Source: Xanthomonas sp. (GTDB lineage Bacteria > Pseudomonadota > Gammaproteobacteria > Xanthomonadales > Xanthomonadaceae). From it: a DNA stretch of 64,000 bases. The notes below the pieces were generated by a model. The model was not told where the DNA came from and did not search any database. It saw only the letters and a program-made list of their open reading frames with translations. The position numbers and the translations under genes were made by a program. Each line of letters opens with the position of its first letter. The first letter of the stretch is position 1. The stretch lies in assembly GCA_018262705.1 (NCBI GenBank), contig JADFDQ010000006.1, positions 62,001-126,000 of the forward strand, given 5' to 3'. This document shows, one piece after another, positions 53,412 to 63,912 of this stretch.

Positions 53412-53500
53412 GTAGGAGCGCACCGCAGGGGCGCGATGTTCTTCTCGACGGACACATGCGAACACGCGAACGCCATCGCGCCCCTGCGGTGCGCTCCTAC
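53412..53500. repeat. REP inverted pair (REPIN) with perfect 27-bp arms
   Basis: The arms at 53412-53438 and 53474-53500 are exact reverse complements, each headed by GTAGGAGCG, with a 35-base spacer. It fills the gap between ggt and the MBL gene and should form a very stable hairpin in transcripts. Confidence 0.93.
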
Positions 53501-53541
53501 GGGAAACAATATGGATGGAGGTACTTCGGGACTGTCAGCGC

Positions 53542-55317
53542 TCACGGCAACACCACCTCGGCCTTGCCGACCTCGTTGCGCGGGTCGCTGCCGCCGAGCA
53601 GGATATTCCGGCGGCGATCCCATTCGACCGTCTGCAGATTGCCCCAGACGTGGCTGGAACCGCGTCCGCCCGCGGCCTCGTCTGGCGGCAAGTCCAATGT
53701 ATGTCCCATCGCCCGCAGCGCCTGCGCCGCCCATGCGGAAATCGCGCCCGGTTCGGCGTCGATCACGTCCGGCAACCACTGGTGGTGATAGCGCGGCAGC
53801 GCCGCCACCTGCTGTGCGTCGAGCCCGGCGTCGTAGCCGAGGATGCCAAGCAGCACCATGGTGATGATCCGGCTGCCGCCCGGCGTGCCCAGCACCACCA
53901 CCTTGTCGGGGGATTCCATGAAGGTCGGCGTCATCGAACTGAGCATGCGTTTGCCCGGTTTGGGCGCGTTGGCCGCGTAGCCCATCACCCCGAATGCGTT
54001 GGGGGTGCCGGGCTTGAGCGCGAAGTCGTCCATCTCATCGTTGAGCAAGACGCCGGTGCCTGGCGCGACCAGACCTGAGCCGTACAGCAGGTTCACGGTC
54101 TGGGTGGCGCCGACGCGGTTGCCCTCGGCATCGATGATCGAAAAATGCGTGGTTTCCTCGTCCTCCAGCGGCGTCGGCTGGCCCGAGAGCAGGTCGCTGG
54201 GGGTGGCTTTATCGGGATTGATCGAAGCGCGCAGACCGGCCGCGTAGTCGGGACTGGTCAACAACTTCTGCGGCACCTGCACGAAATCCGGATCGCCCAG
54301 ATAGAAAGTGCGGTCGCGGTAGGCGCGGCGCATCGACTCGACGATCAGATGCACGCGCTGCGCTTCCGGCAGCGCTTTGAGATCATAGGGTTCGAGGATC
54401 TGCAACATCTGCGCCAGCGCGATTCCGCCGGAGGATACCGGCGGCGAGGTCGTGATCTGCCAGTCGTGGTAGCGGAAGCGGATCGGCTCGCGTTCCTTCA
54501 CCCGATAGCCGGCCAGCTCGGCCTGCGTCCACTGCCCGCCTTCGGCGTTGACCGCGGCCACCAGCTGGCGCGCAACCCGGCCGCGGTAGAACCCGTCGAA
54601 GCCCTGTTCGGCCAGCCGCTCCAGCGTTGCAGCCAGATCCGGCTGGCGGAACAGATCGCCTTCCGAGATTGGCTTGCCGTTCGGGGAAAACAGCGCGCGA
54701 CTGCCCGGATAGCGGTCCATCACCGCACGCCGCGACTGGTAACCGCGCGCCATTCGCGCATACACGGGAAAGCCATCGCGGGCGAGGCGAATGGCCGGCG
54801 CCAGCGACTGCTTCAGCGGCAGTCGGCCGTAGCCTTGGGCAACGTGTACCAGCAGCGCTGGCAGGCCGGGAATCCCCGCCGACCACGGGCCGTTTTCGGA
54901 ACGGTTGGGGTCGAGGTTGCCGTTGCCGTCGAGGAAGCGCTCGGGCGTGGCCGCCGCCGGTGAAGTTTCGCGTCCGTCGATGAACACGTCGCGACCGGTC
55001 TTGGCGTCGTGCAGCAGCCACAACCCGCCGCCGCCCAGACCCGAGCTGATCGGTTCGACCACCGACAGCACGGCCGACACCGCCACCGCCGCGTCGAAGG
55101 CATTGCCGCCTTCGCGGATGATCTGCGCGCCGGCATCGGTGGCGGCCGCATGCGCGCTGGCGATCGCCGCGCCCGGCGGATGCGCGGGAACCGCCTCGGG
55201 AACAACCGCTGCCGTTGCCAGCAGCGGCAGCAGCAAACCAAACGCCGCAGCCGCGCACCGCAGTGCGAACCGCTGCGCACCGCACCGGCGCCAAACCACA
55301 GCCATCACCGGCAGCAA
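53542..55317 (-). CDS. ggt: Gamma-glutamyltranspeptidase (glutathione hydrolase)
   Basis: A periplasmic N-terminal nucleophile hydrolase that cleaves gamma-glutamyl bonds of glutathione. The 591-residue proenzyme has a signal peptide (FGLLLPLLATAAV) and the large-subunit blocks GGNAFDAAVA and SGLGGGGLWLL. Autocleavage would occur between E388 and the nucleophile T389 in EETTHFSIID. The small subunit carries the substrate-binding LSSMTPTF and GTPGGSRI. Another in-frame ATG lies four codons in. It has no obvious operon partners other than the lipoprotein gene 19 bases upstream. Confidence 0.95.
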   Translation of the reverse strand: MLPVMAVVWRRCGAQRFALRCAAAAFGLLLPLLATAAVVPEAVPAHPPGAAIASAHAAATDAGAQIIREGGNAFDAAVAVSAVLSVVEPISSGLGGGGLWLLHDAKTGRDVFIDGRETSPAAATPERFLDGNGNLDPNRSENGPWSAGIPGLPALLVHVAQGYGRLPLKQSLAPAIRLARDGFPVYARMARGYQSRRAVMDRYPGSRALFSPNGKPISEGDLFRQPDLAATLERLAEQGFDGFYRGRVARQLVAAVNAEGGQWTQAELAGYRVKEREPIRFRYHDWQITTSPPVSSGGIALAQMLQILEPYDLKALPEAQRVHLIVESMRRAYRDRTFYLGDPDFVQVPQKLLTSPDYAAGLRASINPDKATPSDLLSGQPTPLEDEETTHFSIIDAEGNRVGATQTVNLLYGSGLVAPGTGVLLNDEMDDFALKPGTPNAFGVMGYAANAPKPGKRMLSSMTPTFMESPDKVVVLGTPGGSRIITMVLLGILGYDAGLDAQQVAALPRYHHQWLPDVIDAEPGAISAWAAQALRAMGHTLDLPPDEAAGGRGSSHVWGNLQTVEWDRRRNILLGGSDPRNEVGKAEVVLP

Positions 55318-55336
55318 GACGGCCGAGCGAGGATCG

Positions 55337-55825
55337 TCACTTGGCTTCCACGAAGATGTAGTTGGCCCCAGCCGGCGTCACCGCCGCCTTGACCCGGTCG
55401 CTCAGCGCCGATGGCCCGATGAAAACCACCTTGACGCCTTTCATCGTTCCCGGCGGCACCGTCGGGAAGGCGGCTTCGATCATTTCGGCTTCCTTGTCCG
55501 GCGCCGGCGACGCGAACACCAGCATGTTGCCTTCGATGATGCCGCGCCCAAGGTCTTCCTTGAGCTTGTCGAGCTGACGCCCGTACAGCCCATCGAAATC
55601 CTCGGTTTGCGCGGACGGCAGGAAGTACACGAACGGGCTGCTGGAAACTCCATCCATGTACGGCGTCAGCTTGTAGTTCAGATAAGCCACCCAGTCCTTC
55701 TGCTGGTTGCTGCTCGGCAGGGCGACCGCGACCGGCTCAGCGGCCTGGGGGGCTTCGTGCTTCTTGCAGGCCGCAAACGGCAGCACGAGACAGGCGATGA
55801 CAAGCAGGCGAGTCAACGTGTTCAT
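55337..55825 (-). CDS. Lipoprotein of unknown function
   Basis: A 162-residue precursor with a lipoprotein signal ending in lipobox FAAC. The mature part has a DWVAYLNYKLTPYMDG segment and a Rossmann-like C-terminal half (EGNMLVFASPAPDKEAEMIEAAF, GVKVVFIGPSALSDRV). I do not recognise a characterised family. The gene precedes ggt on the same strand with 19 bases between, so cotranscription is likely. Confidence 0.72.
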   Translation of the reverse strand: MNTLTRLLVIACLVLPFAACKKHEAPQAAEPVAVALPSSNQQKDWVAYLNYKLTPYMDGVSSSPFVYFLPSAQTEDFDGLYGRQLDKLKEDLGRGIIEGNMLVFASPAPDKEAEMIEAAFPTVPPGTMKGVKVVFIGPSALSDRVKAAVTPAGANYIFVEAK

Positions 55826-55883
55826 GGTTTTTCCTCAAGCTGGATGATGTCGAACGATTTGAAGCAATGAACGCGGCGGCTGC

Positions 55884-56997
<1,114 letters not shown>

Positions 56998-57056
56998 CCG
57001 ATGTGTGGCTGTGCCGATGCTACGATGACGGCCATTTTCAGACACTTTCGAGATTC

Positions 57057-58109
57057 ATGGTCAGCTGGTTCCAGCGCAAGTCCTCCGATCCCGCTCCGTC
57101 CAAGGCAAACGTGGAGCCCAGGGCCGGGGTCACGACGGCCGGCGTCGCGGCACCTGCGCCTGACGAATCCGGCCTGCCGCCCCCCGCCCCCGCCGGCAAA
57201 TCCGGCTGGCGCCAGCGTATCGGCAGCATCCTGACCCGCGACATTGCCGAACTGTTCGGACGCAATCCGAAGCTGAACGAGGCGCTGTTGGAGGACATCG
57301 AAACCGCGCTGATCAGCGCCGACGTCGGCGTAACCGCCAGCACCGCGCTGGTGGCGGCGTTGCGCAAGCGCATGGATGCGCGCGAATTCGCCGATTCGAA
57401 AGCGCTGCTTGGAGCATTGCGCGCCGAATTGATCGCGCTGCTGGCGCCGGTCGCAAAACCGCTGCAGATCGATGCGTCGAAAAAGCCATTCGTCCTGCTG
57501 ACGGTCGGCGTCAACGGCGCCGGCAAGACCACCACGATCGGCAAACTTGCGCGCCGTTACAAGGACGAAGGCCGGAGCCTGATGCTGGCCGCGGGCGACA
57601 CCTTTCGCGCCGCCGCGGTGGCGCAGCTGCAGGCCTGGGGGGAGCGCAACGGGGTTGCCGTGGTGGCGCAGGGACAAAATGCCGATGCCGCTTCGGTCGC
57701 ATTCGACGCGCTGCAGGCGGCGAAAGCGCGCGGCATCGACCTGCTGATCGCCGACACCGCCGGTCGCCTGCACACCCAGGGCGGGTTGATGGATGAACTG
57801 GCCAAAGTCGCGCGCGTGCTGCGCAAGCTTGATCCGGACGCGCCGCACGAAGTGCTGATGGTGATCGACGGCACCACCGGCCAGAACGCGATCAACCAGG
57901 TGCGCAAGTTCGGCGAAAAACTCCCGGTCACCGGCCTCGTGGTGACCAAACTCGACGGCACCGCCAAGGGCGGCGTGGTGTTTGCGCTGGCGCGCGAGTT
58001 CGGCATCCCGATCCGCTTCGCCGGGATCGGCGAGCGTCCGGAAGACCTGCGGGTGTTCGACGCCGAAGCCTTTGTCGATGCCCTGTTGCCCGAAACGCTG
58101 GGCGGATGA
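57057..58109 (+). CDS. ftsY: Signal recognition particle receptor FtsY
   Basis: Docks SRP-ribosome complexes at the membrane for cotranslational insertion. The 350-residue protein has a short Ala/Pro-rich N-terminal region, the helical N domain (LNEALLEDIETALISADVGV) and the GTPase domain with GVNGAGKTTTIGKLARR, DTFRAAAVAQL, DTAGR, TKLDGTAKGG and GIGERPEDL. The long acidic A domain of E. coli FtsY is missing, so the protein is shorter. The ATG at 57057 starts MVSWFQRK, a typical amphipathic opening. Confidence 0.97.
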   Translation: MVSWFQRKSSDPAPSKANVEPRAGVTTAGVAAPAPDESGLPPPAPAGKSGWRQRIGSILTRDIAELFGRNPKLNEALLEDIETALISADVGVTASTALVAALRKRMDAREFADSKALLGALRAELIALLAPVAKPLQIDASKKPFVLLTVGVNGAGKTTTIGKLARRYKDEGRSLMLAAGDTFRAAAVAQLQAWGERNGVAVVAQGQNADAASVAFDALQAAKARGIDLLIADTAGRLHTQGGLMDELAKVARVLRKLDPDAPHEVLMVIDGTTGQNAINQVRKFGEKLPVTGLVVTKLDGTAKGGVVFALAREFGIPIRFAGIGERPEDLRVFDAEAFVDALLPETLGG

Positions 58110-58166
58110 TTTGTCACGGCCAGAGCCGCGCTGCAAGGACGCGACCGGCGCAAGCCGCATCCAGCC

Positions 58167-59456
58167 ATGACCGCGCGTGAAGCGATCCCGCCAAGCCCCC
58201 GCCGCTGGCCGCGTCGGCTTGTCCGTGTGGCGTTGGTTTTACTCGCGCTGGCGCTGGCAGCAAGCTGGCTGCTGCAGCCTGTGCGTCTGGGGCCGTTCTT
58301 GCTGAAACGGATTGGCGCTTCGCTCGATCTGCAGATTTCGGCGCGGGATTTCGACTACAGCCTGCGCGGCACACCATGGTTGGTCATGCACGACGTCAGC
58401 GTCAAACGGCCCGGTCACCCGGAGACGCTGCTGAGCGCGACGCGCGTCCGGATTGCGTTGCCATGGCGCAGCCTGCGCGCACGCGGCGCAGAGCTTGCCA
58501 TGGATCGAATCGAACTGGACACGCCGCGGCTGAACCTGCCTGCCGTCCTGCGCTGGCAAGCCGCACGTCCACCGTCGCCGCCGGCGCGCATCCCGCCGAT
58601 CCAACGCGGCGTCCATATCGCCAATGGCCGCATCGATGGCGAGGGATGGCAATTCGACGGCATCGATATCGACATCGCAAGCCTGCACCCACGGCAACCG
58701 CTGCGTGCGCAAGTCCACGGGCGGTATGCGGATACGGGCTTGACGATGCCGTTCCGACTGTCGGCCAGACTCGAGGCGCCACAGGCCCTGCTCGACTATC
58801 AGACCAGCTCGGCCGCAGTTCGAGGAACCTTGACTCTGAAGGGCAGCGACTGGTCGCTGCCGGCGCAGGTGGTTCTGTCCGGACCGCTGCGGCTGGCCGA
58901 CGCGGCAATACGGCTGATCCCGGCCAAATTTGGCTTCGCTGGCGCATACCGCTCCGGTGACACCCGCGTTCCTCTCAGGTTCGGCGCGTACGGCCCGCTC
59001 GAACTCGTCGGATCCCGCTTGAACACCGAGCCGTTGACCGTCGTTTTGAACGGCGCGGGAGCGGTTCCCGGAGTCCACGCACGCGGCAGCGCAACGCTGG
59101 ATTCAACGCTGAAGCTGGATCTGGGCGGCAGCTTGGACGGCTGGCCCGCGGACTGGCCAGCGCTGCCCCTGCCCTTGTCGTCATCCAAGGCGCCGCTGCA
59201 GTTTGCGCTGGAGTATTTCGGAGCGCCGTCGTTCGACGATGAAGCGAGGCTGCGCATCAACCGCGACGCCACCCGCTTCGACGCACGCTTTCGTCGCCCC
59301 GAGGTGCTGCGCTGGCTGGATGCCGGCGCCTCCGGATCGCCGCTGCCGCCGCTGACCGGCAGCCTGAGCACGCCGCGACTGCAACTGCCCGGCGCAACGC
59401 TGGAAGGCGTGCAGATCGAACTGGACGATCCGGCTTCCGCATCCAGCTCGCCATGA
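58167..59456 (+). CDS. AsmA-like inner-membrane-anchored periplasmic protein
   Basis: A 429-residue protein with one N-terminal membrane helix (about 18-36) after a basic stretch. The periplasmic part is beta-rich and of AsmA/DUF748-like character (FLLKRIGASLDLQISARDFDYSLRGTPWLVMHDVSVKRPG), as in proteins implicated in lipid transport to the outer membrane. Function is not assigned beyond the fold. Its stop overlaps the mutY start by four bases, so it is transcribed with mutY and yggX. Confidence 0.75.
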   Translation: MTAREAIPPSPRRWPRRLVRVALVLLALALAASWLLQPVRLGPFLLKRIGASLDLQISARDFDYSLRGTPWLVMHDVSVKRPGHPETLLSATRVRIALPWRSLRARGAELAMDRIELDTPRLNLPAVLRWQAARPPSPPARIPPIQRGVHIANGRIDGEGWQFDGIDIDIASLHPRQPLRAQVHGRYADTGLTMPFRLSARLEAPQALLDYQTSSAAVRGTLTLKGSDWSLPAQVVLSGPLRLADAAIRLIPAKFGFAGAYRSGDTRVPLRFGAYGPLELVGSRLNTEPLTVVLNGAGAVPGVHARGSATLDSTLKLDLGGSLDGWPADWPALPLPLSSSKAPLQFALEYFGAPSFDDEARLRINRDATRFDARFRRPEVLRWLDAGASGSPLPPLTGSLSTPRLQLPGATLEGVQIELDDPASASSSP

Positions 59457-60508
59457 GCGCCGCCACGGCCCGATTCGCGCAGCGTCTGCTGGCCTGGTTC
59501 GACCACCACGGTCGCCACGACCTGCCCTGGCAACATCCACGCACGCCCTACCGCGTCTGGCTCAGCGAAATCATGCTGCAGCAGACGCAAGTGTCGGTGG
59601 CAACCGGCTACTTCCAGCGCTTCGTCCAAGCCCTACCCGATTTGCCGACGCTCGCCAACGCTGAGCTGGATCAGGTGCTCGCACTGTGGTCGGGACTGGG
59701 CTACTACGCCCGCGCCCGCAACCTGCATGCCGCAGCAAAGCTGTGCATGACGCATCACGATGGCAATCTGCCGAACACGCCAGAGGCGCTGATGGCGCTG
59801 CCCGGCATCGGCCGCAGCACCGCCGGCGCGATCCTTGCACTGGCGCACGGGCAGCGGCAGCCGATCCTCGACGGCAATGCCAAGCGCGTGTTCTGTCGGG
59901 CGTTTGCAACCGAAGGCTGGCCGGGCAAGTCGAGCGTCGAAACCAGCCTGTGGCAGCTTGCGCAAGAGTTGTTGCCGACATCGCGGCTGGCCGACTACAC
60001 GCAGGCGCTGATGGATCTTGGCGCCACGCTGTGTACGCGCGCCAACCCCTCCTGCGAGCGCTGCCCGTTGCGCAAGACCTGCATCGCGCACTTGCAGAAC
60101 CGCTCTTCGGAACTGCCCGCGCCGCGCCCCGCAAAGGCGCTGCCGACGCGCGAGACCTGCATGCTCGTCATCGAGGATCGGCACGGCCGGATCCTGCTGG
60201 AGCGCCGTCCGCCGGTCGGCCTGTGGGCCGCGCTGTGGTCATTGCCCGAACAGCCGGATCGCGTTCTGGCCGAGGACTGGCTCCGGCGCCACTTACACGG
60301 CGGCCTTGATCGCGCCACGGCAATGCAAACGCTGCTGCACGGTTTCAGCCACTATCGACTGCGGATTCACCCACTCTTGATCGCCGTCAACGGCGAAAAA
60401 TGCGCCATCGCCGATAATGAACGCATGCGCTGGGTTTCCCGCACTGAATTGCCCGACCTTGGACTGCCAGCTCCCGTGCGAAAACTGCTTCAGGATCCCG
60501 GCACATGA
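59453..60508 (+). CDS. mutY: Adenine DNA glycosylase MutY
   Basis: Removes adenine mispaired with 8-oxoguanine. The 351-residue protein has the helix-hairpin-helix LPGIGRSTAGAIL, the catalytic Glu region near SEIMLQQTQV, the [4Fe-4S] cysteine cluster (CTRANPSCERCPLRKTC) and a C-terminal MutT-like 8-oxoG recognition domain (about residues 235-345). It overlaps the upstream AsmA-like gene and the downstream yggX gene by four bases each. Confidence 0.97.
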   Translation: MSAATARFAQRLLAWFDHHGRHDLPWQHPRTPYRVWLSEIMLQQTQVSVATGYFQRFVQALPDLPTLANAELDQVLALWSGLGYYARARNLHAAAKLCMTHHDGNLPNTPEALMALPGIGRSTAGAILALAHGQRQPILDGNAKRVFCRAFATEGWPGKSSVETSLWQLAQELLPTSRLADYTQALMDLGATLCTRANPSCERCPLRKTCIAHLQNRSSELPAPRPAKALPTRETCMLVIEDRHGRILLERRPPVGLWAALWSLPEQPDRVLAEDWLRRHLHGGLDRATAMQTLLHGFSHYRLRIHPLLIAVNGEKCAIADNERMRWVSRTELPDLGLPAPVRKLLQDPGT

Positions 60509-60777
60509 CGCGCAGGATCCACTGCGTCATCGACGACATCGACACCGAAGGCCTGGATTTTCCGCCATGGCCGAGCGAAGCCGGCGCGCGCGTCTTCAAT
60601 GAAGTCGGCAAGCCGGCCTGGCAACGCTGGCTTGCGCACCAGACCATCCTGATCAACGAATACCGGATCTCGCCGATGAACCCCGATCAGCGCGCATTTC
60701 TCGAACGGGAAATGCTGAAGTTCCTGTTCGAGAAAAGCGTGCACATGCCGCCCGGCTACGTCCCGAAAGACGCGTGA
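60505..60777 (+). CDS. yggX: YggX family oxidative-damage/iron-trafficking protein
   Basis: A 90-residue protein of the YggX family, which protects iron-sulfur clusters and is cotranscribed with mutY in enterobacteria as well. The conserved cysteine is C7 (MTRRIHC), followed by AGARVFNEVGKPAWQRWLAHQTILINE and the LEREMLKFLFE block. Its association with the Fe-S enzyme MutY is consistent with a protective role. Confidence 0.95.
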   Translation: MTRRIHCVIDDIDTEGLDFPPWPSEAGARVFNEVGKPAWQRWLAHQTILINEYRISPMNPDQRAFLEREMLKFLFEKSVHMPPGYVPKDA

Positions 60778-60801
60778 TCGGCAACAACCGGGCGCTCCGG
60801 A

Positions 60802-61209
60802 TCAATCCTTGTCGCGCAACGCTTTTTCTGCGGCACGAAACGCCTGGACGTCGACCGGCCTGATTTCTTCGATCCGGCAGCTCATCGGCGATCCCGATAC
60901 GTGGATCTGGTCGAATTTCGAAACGACCATTGCGCCGCTCGGAGACAATCTCAATGAAGACGCGCCATCCCCCAGCGACAGGCACGGCCCCGTTACCGTC
61001 ATCAACCAACGTTCACGCGGACGCATGTCGATCGCCACGTGCTGGTCATCGACGCGGATCCAGCCCATGGGCGTCACATAATTGATCCGCTGAACCGGGG
61101 CGCCGGCGTGAGCCTCGTACAGCGCCAGTCGCTCGCTGTCGCTGAGGTTGTAGCTGGCGCAAGAAGCCAGACCAAAAGCAACCACTGCAGAGCTGAGCAA
61201 GACCTTCAT
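60802..61209 (-). CDS. DUF6491 family lipoprotein
   Basis: A 135-residue precursor with lipobox LASC. The mature part has the family pattern LSDSERLALYEAHAGAPV, a TGPCLSL cysteine and MSCRIEEIRPVDVQAFR, suggesting a conserved disulfide. The family is common in Xanthomonadaceae and has no known function. The ATG at 61209 has GAGG upstream at good spacing; an upstream start would destroy the signal peptide. Confidence 0.82.
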   Translation of the reverse strand: MKVLLSSAVVAFGLASCASYNLSDSERLALYEAHAGAPVQRINYVTPMGWIRVDDQHVAIDMRPRERWLMTVTGPCLSLGDGASSLRLSPSGAMVVSKFDQIHVSGSPMSCRIEEIRPVDVQAFRAAEKALRDKD

Positions 61210-61342
61210 CGGACACCTCGATACTGGGCAGCCGAAGCAATCTTGCATGAAGCAACCCAAACGCCAGCTTAGCAACGATGCCGTCAATGCATTCCGGATT
61301 CGTTTCATTCATTGGCTACAACCACATTCCACAACCCAGTCC

Positions 61343-61371
61343 TTGCCGGCAGCCCCGCAGCGACGTATCAT
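61343..61371 (+). promoter_or_regulatory. Sigma-70 promoter of tRNA-Phe
   Basis: TTGCCG (61343-61348), a 17-base spacer and TATCAT (61366-61371) end 13 bases before the tRNA. Confidence 0.65.
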
Positions 61372-61384
61372 TCGTGGCTTGCCT

Positions 61385-61460
61385 GGCCCGGTAGCTCAGT
61401 TGGTAGAGCAGCGGATTGAAAATCCGCGTGTCGGTGGTTCGATTCCGCCCCGGGCCACCA
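61385..61460 (+). tRNA. tRNA-Phe (GAA)
   Basis: The acceptor stem GGCCCGG / CCGGGCC carries an encoded ACCA end. The anticodon arm GCGGA-TTGAAAA-TCCGC gives GAA, reading UUU/UUC. The 76-base length and T-arm GGTTCGATTCC are canonical. Confidence 0.97.
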
Positions 61461-61563
61461 ATACACAACGCCCAACCATTCTCAGTTGGGTATCCTGCGA
61501 GCTGCTGCAACAAGTCATGCACTTCGCGGTTCAAGCTGCAAGCGGTCGCCCACGCATGGCCAA

Positions 61564-63912
61564 TCAATCCGCAGCCAGACTCTGGTAGATCTCTTCTTCC
61601 TGTGCGAAATGCAGCCGCAAAATGGCATCCAGCGCGTGCAGGATGCGCTGCAGCTCATGTCTGGCATCGTCATCTTCCGGATGCGCGCGAAACCGCTTGA
61701 GGCTGGCGCCGAACCGCCGGTGCAACTGGAAAATCTCGCGATGGGTCTGGCTCATCGCCGCCAGCGGATCGTCGCCTCCGAGCAGGTCGGCGATGACCGG
61801 ATAAATGTCGCGATCGTCGGCGGCCTCGTGGGGCAACAACTGCTCTCGCAGGATTGCGTCGAGCTTGTCCAGCGCCGGCAGCGCTTCGGTCGCGGTCATT
61901 GCCGGCAAACGGCCGATGACGGTGCCAAGGCGATCCAGAACCGGCGCAAGCTGTTGATGTTCATCGCGTAGTCGTTCGAGTTCCTCGGGCGCCATCCGGT
62001 AGCGGAAGCTTCGCAGCGGGCGGATGCGCAACACCCGCAGAGCGTTGACGATCACCGCGACATCGATGGCCTCCTGCAGCACGGCACCGTACAGCGGCGC
62101 CAGGAAACCAGCGGCCGCGACCAGCATCGCCAGCAGCGACAGACCCATCCCGGCCATCACGCTCTGGATGGCGATATGGCGCGTGCGACGTGCGATGTAC
62201 AGCGCCTCGGCCAGCCGATCGAGACGATCGGCCAACAGCACGATGTCGGCGGCCTCGGCCGATGCGGTGGCACCGCGCGCACCCATTGCAACGCCAACGG
62301 TCGCAGCCGCCAGCGCAGGCGCGTCGTTCACCCCGTCGCCAACCATCACCGTCGACCCGAAACGACTGGCCTCCTTGATCGATTCGAGTTTGCCCCCGGG
62401 GTCCTGCCCGGCCAGCACTTCATCGACGCCCAGGCCAACGGCAACGGTTTCGGCAACCTCGCGACGGTCTCCGGTGAGCATCACGATGCGCTGGATGCCG
62501 GCGCGCCGCAGCAACCGCAGAGCGCGCGGCGTTTCCACCCGTAGCTGGTCGGCAAGCAGGAGCGCGCCCGCATAACCGCCATCGATTGCGATCAGGACAA
62601 TCGCCGTGCCGTCGATGCTGGTGCGATCGAGCAATTCGTACGCTGCCGAAGGAAGCACGGCCGCAGCCTCGACGTAGTCGCGTGACCCGACCACAAGTTG
62701 CCGGCCGTCAACCGTTCCTCGCACTCCCGCACCGGGAATTTCGCTGACATCGGCAGGAACCCGAAGCGGAATGGATCGCGAGCGCGCGGCGGCCACCACG
62801 GCCCCGGCGATGACGTGGTGAGAGGCCTGTTCCAGCGACGCAGCAAGTCCGAGCAAAGCGTCGTCATCGACAACTCCGGCATTGCTGATTCCGATCAGTT
62901 GCGCCTGTCCGGCGGTCAGCGTGCCGGTCTTGTCGAAGAACAAAGTGCGCGCCGCAGCCAGCGCCTCCAGCGCACCGCCGCCTTTGACCAGGATGCCACG
63001 CTGGGCGCAGCGTGAGATCGCCGACACGACCGCCACCGGCACCGCGAGAATGAGGGGGCATGGCGTGGCCACGACCACGACTGCCAGAGCCCGCAGCGGA
63101 TCGCCGCTCAGGAGCCAGGCGATTGCGGCAACTGCGAGTGAGAGCGGCACGAACCTCGCCGCATACCGATCCGCAAGACGCGTCGACGGCGATTTCGAGC
63201 GCTGCGCAGCGCCGACCAGTTTCACGATCCCGGCATAGGTGCTGTCCGCGGCGGCGGCGGTCGCCAGCATCTCGAAAGCATCGCCGGCATTCACGCTGCC
63301 GCTGCGCAAGCCCGCGTCGCGTCGATAGGTCGCCGGAAGCGATTCGCCGGTGAGCGCCGACTCATCCAGCACTGCCCGTTCCGCCAATAGCGTGCCATCG
63401 GTGGCGACGATATCGCCCTGCCGCACCAACAAGCGGTCCCCGACCACGAGCGCATCCAGCGGCACTTCCACCAGCGTTCCGTCGCGGTAGCAATGGGCAC
63501 TGCGCGGAGCGCGCTCCAGCAAGGCCGTCATCTCGCGCCCGGCGCGCCGCTCGGCGTAGCTTTCAAGCAGACGCCCACTGGCAAGCATCACCGCAATCAG
63601 CGCCGCTGTAAGTTCCTGTTGCAAGAGCAACGCGCCGGCAATCGACACCAGCGCCAGCACGTCCACGCCGGTCTCGCGGCGCCGCAATGCGACAACCAAC
63701 CCTTGCAGGAGCGCAATGACCGCCGGCACGCTTCCAATCACCCACGCCCACGCAGCCGGCCCGCGCAAACCTGCCAGCCACAGGATTGCACCGACCAGCA
63801 GGCCGGCCAGGCACACAAGGAAAATCACGAGATCGAAAAGCCAGCGGTTTTTCACGGTTTTGACCGTAGTGCAGGCAGCCAGTTTGCATCGACTTCGTCC
63901 CGATATGTCCAT
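61564..63912 (-). CDS. Metal-transporting P1B-type ATPase with C-terminal hemerythrin domain
   Basis: A 782-residue (ATG 63912) heavy-metal P-type ATPase without N-terminal metal-binding domain. The motifs seen are the actuator LTGES, the membrane metal-site TPCPLIL, the phosphorylation motif DKTGTLT (D327) and GDGVNDAPAL. Where most P1B pumps have SEHP, this one reads SHHV, a variant of its subgroup. After the last helices, about residues 645-782 form a hemerythrin-like four-helix bundle with the histidine/acidic pattern DEHQQL, LLPHEAADDRDIYP, QTHREIF and LRLHFAQEEEIY, able to hold a di-iron centre. The metal substrate is unknown. A TTG at 63939 is an alternative start. Confidence 0.87.
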   Translation of the reverse strand: MDISGRSRCKLAACTTVKTVKNRWLFDLVIFLVCLAGLLVGAILWLAGLRGPAAWAWVIGSVPAVIALLQGLVVALRRRETGVDVLALVSIAGALLLQQELTAALIAVMLASGRLLESYAERRAGREMTALLERAPRSAHCYRDGTLVEVPLDALVVGDRLLVRQGDIVATDGTLLAERAVLDESALTGESLPATYRRDAGLRSGSVNAGDAFEMLATAAAADSTYAGIVKLVGAAQRSKSPSTRLADRYAARFVPLSLAVAAIAWLLSGDPLRALAVVVVATPCPLILAVPVAVVSAISRCAQRGILVKGGGALEALAAARTLFFDKTGTLTAGQAQLIGISNAGVVDDDALLGLAASLEQASHHVIAGAVVAAARSRSIPLRVPADVSEIPGAGVRGTVDGRQLVVGSRDYVEAAAVLPSAAYELLDRTSIDGTAIVLIAIDGGYAGALLLADQLRVETPRALRLLRRAGIQRIVMLTGDRREVAETVAVGLGVDEVLAGQDPGGKLESIKEASRFGSTVMVGDGVNDAPALAAATVGVAMGARGATASAEAADIVLLADRLDRLAEALYIARRTRHIAIQSVMAGMGLSLLAMLVAAAGFLAPLYGAVLQEAIDVAVIVNALRVLRIRPLRSFRYRMAPEELERLRDEHQQLAPVLDRLGTVIGRLPAMTATEALPALDKLDAILREQLLPHEAADDRDIYPVIADLLGGDDPLAAMSQTHREIFQLHRRFGASLKRFRAHPEDDDARHELQRILHALDAILRLHFAQEEEIYQSLAAD

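Noticed and set aside
58118-58166. Possible further REP copy between ftsY and the AsmA-like gene
   Set aside because: Only short fragments resembling the CGCAAGCCGC core occur, without the GTAGGAGCG head or a proper inverted arm.
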